From Deltaproteobacteria bacterium (GTDB lineage: Bacteria > Chloroflexota > Dehalococcoidia > Dehalococcoidales > BS750m-G39): 16,019 nucleotides of DNA. Of this stretch, positions 1-6,450 are shown in pieces. The DNA lies in assembly GCA_013202445.1 (NCBI GenBank), contig JABMRW010000013.1, positions 1-16,019 on the forward strand. Direction: 5' to 3'. The translations under genes and the position numbers were made by a program. How positions within the stretch are numbered: position 1 is the first letter of the stretch; every line of letters begins with the position of its first letter. Below the pieces are notes generated by a model, which saw only the letters and a list, made by a program, of their open reading frames with translations, made no database searches and was not told the origin of the DNA.

Positions 1-30
1 CAGAAGTGATACTTCTATCAATTTCTTCTC

Positions 31-157
31 AGAGGGGAGAAGGGGAGGGGTTTAAGAGATGAAAAGAGGTGAAACCTTTTTGGGTGGGAGGGTGGGAAGT
101 AAGACAATGGGGGGCTGTGCGGGGTGGGGAATAGATAAAAAGGGGGTGGGGGCTTAT
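31..157 (+). repeat. Possible decayed copy of the window's intergenic hairpin repeat
   Basis: Before the first gene the + strand is a run of purine-rich, G-rich sequence with no credible coding frame. Its 3' part (about 117-153) reads GGGGTGGGGAATAGATAAAA followed by a G run. It resembles the tail of the repeat at 3945-3978 (GGGCGGGAAAAGATAAAAAA then a G run) and the one at 13837-13862 (GGGCGGGAATAGATATAA). The front part is too diverged to align by eye and lacks the perfect hairpins of the better copies. Two small stems lie just upstream, AGAAGT/ACTTCT at 2-16 and CTTCTC/GAGAAG at 25-42. I regard this as a probable degenerate member of the family; boundaries are approximate. Confidence 0.35.
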
Positions 158-160
158 AAT
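132..160 (+). promoter_or_regulatory. Candidate sigma70-type promoter of the gamma-CA gene
   Basis: A perfect TATAAT -10 box lies at 155-160. A weak -35 (TAGATA, 4 of 6 matches) sits at 132-137 with a 17-bp spacer. The expected start near 167 gives a leader of about 20 nt that carries the AGGAGGT ribosome site at 177-183. The -10 directly abuts the G-rich tail of the presumed repeat copy, so the repeat may supply the upstream half of the promoter. Confidence 0.5.
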
Positions 161-187
161 AAGAGTGGATTTTTACAGGAGGTAACC

Positions 188-718
188 ATGATTAGAAGCC
201 TGGGGGATAAAACACCAAAGATAGCCAAAACCGCCTTCGTCAGCGAAGCCGCCTATATTATCGGGGAGGTTGAAATAGGAGAGCATTCCAGCGTGTGGCC
301 GGGGGCGGTAATCAGGGCCGACTTCGGCAGCATAAAAATCGGCGATAACACCGCCGTTGAGGATAACTGCGTTCTTCACTCCGGGACGCCTTCCGAACCC
401 GGCTACCGGGAAAAGATGACAATCGGGGATAACGTGCATATCGGCCACGGGGCGGTGCTCAACTGCCGCAAAATCGGCAATAAAGTGCTGGTGGGGATGA
501 ACGTCACCATACTGCACGACACCGAAATCGGCCAATACTGCATAATCGCCGCCGGCTGCCTGGTCAAGGAGGGGGCCAAGATACCCGACGGTTCGTTCGT
601 GGCCGGTGTACCGGGGAGGGTGATGGGCAAGGCTACCAAGAAGCAGTTGTGGTGGGTTGAGAACGCGCCTGAAATCTACAAGGAACTAATCGAGCGGTAC
701 AAGGGGGAGGGGCTCTAA
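188..718 (+). CDS. Gamma-carbonic anhydrase family protein (left-handed beta-helix)
   Basis: A 176-residue protein of the gamma-CA/YrdA/PaaY-like family; members are cytoplasmic trimers of hexapeptide-repeat beta-helices, some with zinc-dependent carbonic anhydrase activity and many of unknown substrate. I chose the ATG at 188 because AGGAGGT stands four bases before it; an in-frame ATG at 59 would add 43 residues of G-rich low-complexity sequence and has no ribosome site. Hexapeptide turns run from about residue 22 to 145 and a C-terminal helix from about 148 to 172, the normal layout. The Arg-Asp pair is present (R43, D45). Zinc-ligand positions are His64 (VLH) and His87 (IGHG), but the third, five residues after His87, is Asn92 rather than His. 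The usual Gln near residue 58 is Glu. Catalysis as a carbonic anhydrase is therefore doubtful. It is monocistronic and converges on the RidA gene, 54 bp away. Confidence 0.9.
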   Translation: MIRSLGDKTPKIAKTAFVSEAAYIIGEVEIGEHSSVWPGAVIRADFGSIKIGDNTAVEDNCVLHSGTPSEPGYREKMTIGDNVHIGHGAVLNCRKIGNKVLVGMNVTILHDTEIGQYCIIAAGCLVKEGAKIPDGSFVAGVPGRVMGKATKKQLWWVENAPEIYKELIERYKGEGL

Positions 719-772
719 CTATCCTTATATCCTTCACGTCCTGGCTAGAGTCGGCACCCCAAATCGAATCAG

Positions 773-1213
773 CTATGGAATAGCGGCGACAGCCTGTATT
801 TCTATTTTTAACTCCGGGACGGCTAGAGCCGCCACGCCAACCAGAGTAGATGCCGGCGGATTGTTGTTCACGGCAAACTCGGGGCAGTTCTCCTCCCAAA
901 AGTCCTGCATTGCCTTATCCGCCTCTTCCCAAACCGGGTCACCAAGCATACCACCCGGAAACGAGCCTTTCACGCAATACCACATATGTAGAATGTACTT
1001 CAGCGACGAGCCATACTCTCCCAGTATCGTTTTGATAGATTCCAGCGCATTTTTGGTCTGCTCCCCTATTGCCTGGGGAGTTTTACCCGTACCGGGGTCA
1101 GTGCCTGCCGACCCACTAAGGTAAATAGTCCCCCTGGCCCCAAACACAACAGTACCCTTGGCCCATTCCCTATTTTGCCCGGCGATAACAAATGGTGAAC
1201 GTTTAATCTCCAC
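773..1213 (-). CDS. RidA family (YjgF/YER057c/UK114) protein lacking the catalytic arginine
   Basis: A 146-residue single-domain protein with the RidA fold. Canonical RidA enzymes hydrolyse reactive enamine/imine intermediates made by PLP enzymes. Visible features are IYLSGSAGTDPGTG (about 30-43), the helix QTKNALESIKTILGEYG (52-68), and the C-terminal strand region NPPASTLVGV to LKIEIQAVA (118-143). In active RidA the last region reads P-A-R, the Arg binding the substrate carboxylate; here that residue is Ser122. This points to one of the Rid subfamilies without deaminase activity, so function is unknown. A tract between residues 79 and 115 is longer than in classical RidA and rich in aromatic and acidic residues. 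The start is GTG at 1213, with AGGAG seven bases upstream (1221-1225). It follows argS by 62 bp on the same strand and is probably co-transcribed. Confidence 0.88.
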   Translation of the reverse strand: MEIKRSPFVIAGQNREWAKGTVVFGARGTIYLSGSAGTDPGTGKTPQAIGEQTKNALESIKTILGEYGSSLKYILHMWYCVKGSFPGGMLGDPVWEEADKAMQDFWEENCPEFAVNNNPPASTLVGVAALAVPELKIEIQAVAAIP

Positions 1214-1275
1214 CAGATAACTCCTGAATTTTCATTCCTTAGCCAAACTCAAAAAAGGGGCTGCTGAAATTCCCC

Positions 1276-2934
1276 CTACATCTTATCGGGGGCGGTCATG
1301 CCCATAAGGTGCAGCGTCCGCGCCAGCGTGAGCCTGGCGGCGGCCACCAGCTTGAGCCGCGCCTTTGATAAAGCCTCATCATCGGTGACCACGCGGCACT
1401 GCTTGTAGAAGCTGTGGAAGACAGTGGCTAAGTCCTGAGCGTAGTAGGCCAGGTGGTGGGGCTCCAGAGTCTGGGTTACCATCTCGACCACCTCCGGCAG
1501 CAGCAGCATCTTGCGGATTAAGGTAAGCTCCGGCCCGGCGGTGAGCAGAGAGACATCGCCGTCACTGTAATCAATCTTCTTATCTTCAGCCAGACGAAGT
1601 ATGCTGGCGATGCGGGCGTGGGCGTACTGGACATAGTAGACCGGGTTATCGGCGGACTGCTTCTTGGCCAGCTCCAGGTCAAAGTCCATCTGGCTATCGG
1701 CGGAGCGGGCGGCGAAGAAGAAGCGGCAGGCATCGGCGCCGACTTCATCTATCAATTCGCGCAGGGTGACGATATCGCCGCTGCGCTTGGAGAGCTTGAC
1801 CACCTCACCGGCCCGGGAAAGCGTTACCATCTGCGAGATTATCACCACCAGCCGCTCGGGTGAAATGCCCAGCGCCTGTACCACCGCCTTCATCCGGGAG
1901 ATATGCCCCTGGTGGTCGGCTCCCCAGATATCGATTACCTTATCAAATTTTCTTTCAACGAACTTGTTATAGTGATAGGCGATATCGGTGGCGAAATATG
2001 TCGGGGAGCCATCGCTGCGCACCACCACGTTGTCCTTATCTTCGCCCAGAGCAGTGGAGACAAACCAGGTGGCGGCTTCCCTCTCGGAGATATAGCCGCC
2101 TTCACGTAGCAACGACATCACCTTATCATACTGCCCCTGCTCAAAGAGCTCCCGCTCTCGGAACCAGACGTCGAAGCCGACCCCCAGAAAATCCAGGTCA
2201 GCCTTTATCCGGGCTATCATTTTGTCTAAGCCAATTTTGCCCAGTTCGGCTACCGCCTCTTTCTCCGGCAGAGAGAGAAATCTATCGCCCTCACCGGCGA
2301 TAATCTCCCCGGCCAGGTCAACGATATAGTCGCCCAGGTAGCCGTCGGCGGGCATTTCGGCGTCAACCTTCAAGGCCTGCTGGTAGCGGGCGTAGAGGGA
2401 GCGGTAGAAGGCGTCCATCTGGCTTCCGGCGTCGTTGACGTAGTATTCCTTCTCCACCTTATAGCCGGCGGCCGACAGCACGTTAGCCAGGGTGTTACCC
2501 AGGATAGCGCCGCGCCCGTGGCCGACGTGGAGGGGGCCGGTGGGATTAACGCTGACGAACTCCAGTTGAACGCGGCTTCCCTGACCCAGCTCAATATCGC
2601 CGTAGGCATCACCGGCGGGCAGGATAGAGTCCACCTGCCGGGTTAACCAGTCGTTTTTAAGGGTAAAATTGATGAATCCCGGCGGCGCCACGGTGACAGT
2701 TTCAATTTCGGGGGCGGTGGAGATAAAGCCGACTAAATCTTCGGCGATAGCCAGTGGGCTGGCCCCGGTAGCCCGGGCCAGTTTCAGGGGCAGGCTTGAG
2801 GCGTAGTCGCCGTGCTCGGGGTTCTGGGGGTGCTCTATGGTAATCTCGGGCACCGCCACCGAGGGCAGTTTGCCCGATTTCTGGGCTTTATCAGCCGCCT
2901 GCGCCAGCAGCTCTACAATCCTTTGCTTAATCAT
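1276..2934 (-). CDS. argS: Arginyl-tRNA synthetase
   Basis: A 552-residue class I aminoacyl-tRNA synthetase that charges tRNA-Arg with arginine in the cytoplasm. The order is typical: N-terminal Add-1 domain (about 1-110), the catalytic core with VNPTGPLHVGHGRG (HIGH motif as HVGH, 136-139), WGADHQGH (337-344), KLSKR in the KMSK position (380-384), and the DALR anticodon-binding domain from about 430 to the C terminus. Length matches the family (about 550-580). The ATG at 2934 opens directly into the expected MIKQRIVELL helix; the upstream ribosome site is weak (GGA, about six bases away). It lies between the HesB-like gene (134 bp upstream, with a hairpin in the gap) and the RidA gene. I saw no clear T-box. 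Identification is secure. Confidence 0.98.
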   Translation of the reverse strand: MIKQRIVELLAQAADKAQKSGKLPSVAVPEITIEHPQNPEHGDYASSLPLKLARATGASPLAIAEDLVGFISTAPEIETVTVAPPGFINFTLKNDWLTRQVDSILPAGDAYGDIELGQGSRVQLEFVSVNPTGPLHVGHGRGAILGNTLANVLSAAGYKVEKEYYVNDAGSQMDAFYRSLYARYQQALKVDAEMPADGYLGDYIVDLAGEIIAGEGDRFLSLPEKEAVAELGKIGLDKMIARIKADLDFLGVGFDVWFRERELFEQGQYDKVMSLLREGGYISEREAATWFVSTALGEDKDNVVVRSDGSPTYFATDIAYHYNKFVERKFDKVIDIWGADHQGHISRMKAVVQALGISPERLVVIISQMVTLSRAGEVVKLSKRSGDIVTLRELIDEVGADACRFFFAARSADSQMDFDLELAKKQSADNPVYYVQYAHARIASILRLAEDKKIDYSDGDVSLLTAGPELTLIRKMLLLPEVVEMVTQTLEPHHLAYYAQDLATVFHSFYKQCRVVTDDEALSKARLKLVAAARLTLARTLHLMGMTAPDKM

Positions 2935-3003
2935 CTATTTCCAGCTTATATTATTTTGAAATAGCGACGCCAGTAACTCCTGCATTTATTTAACAGGGAA
3001 AGC

Positions 3004-3031
3004 CCTCTTTGAAACGGCCGCTTCAAAGAGG
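3004..3031 (-). other. Strong hairpin between HesB-like gene and argS
   Basis: A perfect 10-bp inverted repeat (CCTCTTTGAA at 3004-3013, TTCAAAGAGG at 3022-3031) encloses an 8-nt loop containing the palindrome CGGCCG. Read on the - strand it lies 37 nt after the HesB-like stop and 69 nt before the argS start. Downstream on that strand comes GGCTTTCCCTGTT, not a clean T run, so it is a poor intrinsic terminator. It may be a transcript-end stabiliser, an imperfect terminator or an argS leader element. The rest of the 2935-3068 gap shows no gene; a TAATAT at 2948-2953 could be an argS -10 but lacks a good -35. Confidence 0.5.
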
Positions 3032-3068
3032 CAGCGTACCTTATTCGGGTTGGAGAAGTGGCTTTAAA

Positions 3069-3362
3069 CTATTCGCTTTCGGTAGCCAGCCTGGCTATGC
3101 TGAACTGCGCGCCCTGGGGCGTATCCTGGCAGTCAATGACCATCCCGTCCAGCGCCTGGGTCAACTCGGCGCTGACGAATAAGACCTCGAACCCTTCGCT
3201 CTCGACCACCTGGTCGCCTTCTTTTTTCCTGTCCAGCGCCATGTCCAACTGGCTGGGCCTCACCATCGAGGGAACCAGCCTGATGGCCAGCTCCGGGTCT
3301 TCCGTCTGCGCCTGGATGGCTTCCTTTAATCTTGCCGCCGCCTGCGCCGTTACCGTCAGCAT
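3069..3362 (-). CDS. HesB/IscA-like Fe-S biogenesis-domain protein without the conserved cysteines
   Basis: A 97-residue protein resembling the A-type (HesB/IscA) fold: the start MLTVTAQAAARLKEAIQA, a strand AIRLVP (26-31), then VLFVSAEL, LDGMVIDCQDTPQGAQFSIA (71-90). Real A-type carriers hold Fe-S clusters or iron with three cysteines, one near residue 35 and a C-terminal Cys-Gly-Cys. Here the first position falls in a Pro-Ser-Met-Val stretch, the protein ends about where the CGC tail would begin, and only Cys78 is present. Cluster carriage by the canonical route is therefore unlikely. The ATG at 3362 has only a distant AGGT upstream, so translation may depend on coupling to the cold-shock gene ending 21 bp before. 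Family assignment is from pattern memory and is moderate. Confidence 0.72.
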   Translation of the reverse strand: MLTVTAQAAARLKEAIQAQTEDPELAIRLVPSMVRPSQLDMALDRKKEGDQVVESEGFEVLFVSAELTQALDGMVIDCQDTPQGAQFSIARLATESE

Positions 3363-3383
3363 AATACTACTTTATTTACCTGC

Positions 3384-3581
3384 CTACACTACTGTTACCT
3401 TCATCGCCCGGGGACCTTTAGCCCCGGTTCCCATTTCGAATTCCACACTTGCGCCCTCTTCCATGGCATCGAAATCGGCCTCAACCAAGTCGGAGCGGTG
3501 GAAGAAGACCTCGTTACCGTCTTCGGCGGTGATGAAACCGAAGCCCCTGTCCCTGATAAGTTTTTTCACTGTTCCTTTCAA
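3384..3581 (-). CDS. Cold-shock domain protein (CspA family)
   Basis: A 65-residue single cold-shock domain, an OB-fold RNA/single-stranded DNA chaperone. RNP1 appears as RGFGFI (12-17) and RNP2 as VFFHRSDL (25-32), followed by the usual GxxVEFE and KGPRAMKV strands. I place the start at the TTG at 3581, eight bases after a strong AAGGAGG (3590-3596); this gives KGTVKKLI at the N terminus and the family's standard length. An in-frame ATG at 3620 would add 13 residues including translation of the ribosome site itself and is rejected. The usual N-terminal Trp (KWFN) is replaced by K-K-L-I, which should weaken one stacking contact. Upstream is a candidate promoter with an approximately 100-nt leader; downstream, 21 bp away, is the HesB-like gene. 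Confidence 0.92.
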   Translation of the reverse strand: MKGTVKKLIRDRGFGFITAEDGNEVFFHRSDLVEADFDAMEEGASVEFEMGTGAKGPRAMKVTVV

Positions 3582-3688
3582 GTTACCTACCTCCTTTATT
3601 AAAACAAAAATCCTGCTCAAGCCACCAAACAGGCCTGCAGGCTCTAATTAGGCAAATTCTTTTTTAGCAAGACATCTCGATTAACCAT

Positions 3689-3717
3689 ATTCTACCAATT
3701 CATTGCGCCATATGCAA
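3689..3717 (-). promoter_or_regulatory. Candidate promoter of the cold-shock gene
   Basis: On the - strand TTGCAT (3717-3712), a 17-bp spacer and TAGAAT (3694-3689) form a reasonable sigma70 match with a good -10 and a half-matched -35. A start near 3682 would leave a leader of about 100 nt, the long untranslated leader typical of csp genes. That leader contains the palindrome GCCTGCAGGC around 3633-3642. Confidence 0.45.
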
Positions 3718-3790
3718 GAGGCTATTTCACTATATTGGGGCATTAGGGCAGAAGGATTTCAATTCTCTGCATCTCACCTGCTTTAAATTT

Positions 3791-3978
3791 ACTCAGCAAC
3801 CTACCCCCTTAATCCCCCTCCCTTACAAGGGAGGGGGAATTTTTTTATAAAAGAGGGGCTGACGCCCCTCTTAAACACCCCGCCGGGTTAGCAACTTTTT
3901 AAAGGGGCGGGATAAAAAGGGCTTTAGCCCTTTTACATTAAGGGTGGCGGGCGGGAAAAGATAAAAAAAGGGGTGGGG
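3791..3978 (+). repeat. Intergenic multi-hairpin repeat, copy 1
   Basis: This fills most of the 406-bp non-coding stretch between recG and the cold-shock gene. In + orientation it starts ACTCAGCAACC, then carries hairpin A (12-bp perfect stem TCCCCCTCCCTT at 3813-3824 with 3827-3838, followed by seven T), hairpin B (9-bp perfect stem AAGAGGGGC at 3851-3859 with 3864-3872), hairpin C (AAAAGGGCT at 3915-3923 with 3926-3934), and a G-rich tail GGGCGGGAAAAGATAAAAAA. Hairpins A and B and the tail recur in the same order at 13715-13880; hairpin A and its T run recur at 15946-16019. No coding potential is evident. Boundaries are approximate. The function is not known to me. Confidence 0.75.
3914..3934 (-). 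terminator. Likely intrinsic terminator of the fakA-degV-recG operon
   Basis: Read on the - strand, a 9-bp perfect stem (AAAAGGGCT / AGCCCTTTT, two-base loop) ends in five T (3918-3914), 54 nt after the recG stop. This is a standard rho-independent shape in the right place. It is embedded in the intergenic repeat but absent from the second copy, so it may be specific to this site. Confidence is limited because the A/T half of the stem also forms part of the T run. Confidence 0.55.
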
Positions 3979-3987
3979 GTAAGCTAC

Positions 3988-6447
3988 CTAGCTCCATTCT
4001 CCGCCGGCCTGCCAGACACGAGCCAGCTCCGCCGACAGCAGCTTGTGCTCAGCCTGCTTTAAGCCCGGGTCCTGCTCGAAGAGCCTGATGGCCTCGGTGC
4101 GGGCCAGCTCTAAAAGCTTTACGTCGGAGAGTTTAGCCATGCGCAGGTCGGGCAGGCCGCTCTGGCGGGTGCCGAAGAACTTGCCGGGGCCGCGCAGCTT
4201 GAGGTCTTCCTCCGCCAACTCAAAACCATCCTGAATCTTTTCTATCAAGTCCAGCCGCGCCCGGCCTATCTCCGAGGGGTTTTCCGCCAGGAGCATGCAG
4301 TAGCTCTGCTGGCTGCCCCGCCCCACCCGGCCGCGGAACTGGTGCAGCTGCGACAGGCCGAAACGGTCGGCGCTTTCCACCAGCATGACGGTGGCGTTGG
4401 GGACGTCAATGCCCACCTCCACCACCGGCGTTGAAACTAAGATATCAAGCTCGCCGGAGCGGAACTTATGCATTACCGCGTCCTTTTCCGCCGCCGACAG
4501 GCGCCCGTGAATCAGGCCCAGTTTAAGGTCGGGGAAGACATCGCGGGATAAGCGCTCATACTCGGCTACCGCCGCCCTGGCCTGGATGGTCTCCGACTCC
4601 TCGACCAGCGGGCAAATGATAAACGCCTGGCGGCCTTCGGCTACCTGGCGGCGTAAAAAAGCGTAGGCGCTGGCCCGCTGCGCCTGTTTAAGCCAGCGGG
4701 TCTTGATTGACTGCCTGCCCGGTGGAAGCTCGTCAATAACCGAGAGGTCAAGGTCGCCGTAGAGGGTTAAGGCCAGAGTGCGGGGTATGGGGGTGGCCGT
4801 CATCACCAGCACGTGGGGATTAAAGCCCTTCTGCCGCAGCGCCGAGCGCTGGGCGACGCCGAAGCGGTGCTGTTCGTCGACCACGGCCAGGCCCAGTTTA
4901 TTAAAACCGACCTCCTTCTGAATAATGGCGTGGGTGCCGATAATGATATCAATATCGCCGTCCCTGATACGCTGCTGGATGGCCTTCTTACTGGCCTGTT
5001 TTAAATCGCCGATGAGGAGAGCAATAGTAAGCGGCCGGGGCAAAAGCCCGGAAAAGCGGCGCAGGTTGTCTTCTTCCGATACCTCACCGGCGGTTCTGGA
5101 GAGCAATTCGCCGACAGTGGCAAAATGCTGCTCGGCTAAAATTTCGGTGGGAGCCATGAACGCCCCCTGGTAGCCGCTGGCGGCCGCCGCCAGCAGCGCC
5201 GCCGTAGCCACCACCGTCTTGCCGCTGCCGACCTCGCCCTGCAACAGCCGGGACATGGCCCTCGGCTTTTCCAAATCGGATAACAGCTCTTTAAGCACCT
5301 TCTGCTGGGCGGCGGTAAGCTCGAAGGGCAGGGATTTCAGAAAGGTATCCAAAACCGGTTTGTCCAGACTGACCGGGGTGCCCGGCTGGCTCTCCTGCCA
5401 CTTCCGCCTGCGGCCCAGCACGCCCAGTTGGAGGAGAAAAAGCTCGTCGAAGGCGAGGCGGGTCCTGGCGTCATCTTTGGCGGCCTCGTCTTCCGGGTAG
5501 TGCGCCTGAGCGATGGCCGACGGCAGCTCAACCAACCTGCAACGCTCTCTTAAATTCAATGGTAAAAAGTCTTCCACCTGCCCGGCCCACCGGTCGACCA
5601 CCTGCTTCATCAGCTTCCTTACCTGGCGGGGCTTGAGTCCCCGTGTAAGCGAATATAGCGGCACCAGACGGCCGGTATGAACCAGTTCCCTGTCCTCCAT
5701 AAGCTCCCACTCCGGCGACTCAAAGACATGGCGGCCGCCGAACAGCCTCACCCGGCCGCTTAAGACCACACGGGCATTAGTCGGCAGGCTCCTGGCGATA
5801 TAGGGGTTATTGAACCAGACCGCCCGGACATTGCCCGTCTCGTCGCCGACGATGGCCTCGGTGCCCCGCCTCCCGCCGAGCATGGTCACCTGCGACTGCC
5901 AGACGTTGGCGGTGATGGTCTGCTCCTCACCCTCGGTAAGCTCGGAGATAAATATGCTCCGGCTGTAATCCAGGTGGCGGTGGGGGAAGAAATAGAGCAA
6001 GTCCCGTATTGTCTTAACCCCCAGATGGCCGAACTTGGCCGCCATAGCCGTGCTGACCCCGTTAAGCGAGGTGATGGGGAAATCGAGAGATTGGCCGGTG
6101 GCTTCCGGCGCCGCCACAACACGCTTGCGGGGAGGGGTAACGCTTTTCCTGGGGGGTGGTTTTTCTACGGCTTTTTCCTCTTTAGTCGATTCAGTTGAGT
6201 CCAGAAAGGCGAAGATATCGGCTATCCATTTTTGGCGCTGCTGCTGATTTAAAGAGGCGTATTTGGGGTCGTCCAGGCGGAGCCTGCGGATATGGGCCAT
6301 GATGGGAGGGGCGGTTATTGATTCTAATGCCTGACCGGCCCAGCGGCGGAGGAATTTGTCCAGACCGCCGATTACCGCCGTATCGGCATAGCCCTTTTCA
6401 CGCTCCAGCTCAAGAACCTTGCGCAGAGGCTCAACGTTCAGCGCCAA
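3988..6447 (-). CDS. recG: ATP-dependent DNA helicase RecG
   Basis: An 819-residue superfamily 2 helicase that remodels stalled replication forks and branched recombination intermediates. It has an N-terminal extension (1-125) with a helical part and a Lys/Pro-rich linker (about 90-115), then the wedge domain beginning LNGVSTAMAAKFGHLGVK (128-145) with its OB fold to about 265. The motor has Walker A GEVGSGKT (404-411), DEQH (524-527), TATPIPR (550-556), and QFRGRVGRG (703-711); the TRG translocation region follows (about 740-770). E. coli RecG is about 690 residues; the longer N terminus resembles Thermotoga and Chloroflexi forms. The start is TTG at 6447, three bases after the degV stop, with GGGAG six bases upstream inside degV, so translation is probably coupled. 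It is the last gene of its operon. Confidence 0.98.
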   Translation of the reverse strand: MALNVEPLRKVLELEREKGYADTAVIGGLDKFLRRWAGQALESITAPPIMAHIRRLRLDDPKYASLNQQQRQKWIADIFAFLDSTESTKEEKAVEKPPPRKSVTPPRKRVVAAPEATGQSLDFPITSLNGVSTAMAAKFGHLGVKTIRDLLYFFPHRHLDYSRSIFISELTEGEEQTITANVWQSQVTMLGGRRGTEAIVGDETGNVRAVWFNNPYIARSLPTNARVVLSGRVRLFGGRHVFESPEWELMEDRELVHTGRLVPLYSLTRGLKPRQVRKLMKQVVDRWAGQVEDFLPLNLRERCRLVELPSAIAQAHYPEDEAAKDDARTRLAFDELFLLQLGVLGRRRKWQESQPGTPVSLDKPVLDTFLKSLPFELTAAQQKVLKELLSDLEKPRAMSRLLQGEVGSGKTVVATAALLAAAASGYQGAFMAPTEILAEQHFATVGELLSRTAGEVSEEDNLRRFSGLLPRPLTIALLIGDLKQASKKAIQQRIRDGDIDIIIGTHAIIQKEVGFNKLGLAVVDEQHRFGVAQRSALRQKGFNPHVLVMTATPIPRTLALTLYGDLDLSVIDELPPGRQSIKTRWLKQAQRASAYAFLRRQVAEGRQAFIICPLVEESETIQARAAVAEYERLSRDVFPDLKLGLIHGRLSAAEKDAVMHKFRSGELDILVSTPVVEVGIDVPNATVMLVESADRFGLSQLHQFRGRVGRGSQQSYCMLLAENPSEIGRARLDLIEKIQDGFELAEEDLKLRGPGKFFGTRQSGLPDLRMAKLSDVKLLELARTEAIRLFEQDPGLKQAEHKLLSAELARVWQAGGEWS

Positions 6448-6450
6448 GGC

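Noticed and set aside
59..187. Upstream ATG extension of the gamma-CA gene
   Set aside because: It translates a G-rich repeat-like leader, runs through a TATAAT and a perfect ribosome site, and adds 43 residues that no family member would have.
2935..3068. T-box riboswitch for argS
   Set aside because: The gap is short and I found no convincing specifier loop or T-box sequence; only one hairpin without a T run is visible.
3582..3620. Longer cold-shock protein starting at an ATG
   Set aside because: The added residues encode the AAGGAGG site; the TTG at 3581 gives the standard domain length.
3813..3872. Hairpins A and B as the recG terminator
   Set aside because: On the recG strand neither is followed by T residues; the T run after hairpin A is on the opposite strand. 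Hairpin C at 3914-3934 fits better.
3791..3978. CRISPR array or classical insertion sequence
   Set aside because: There are no regularly spaced direct repeats with unique spacers, and no transposase frame inside or near any copy.
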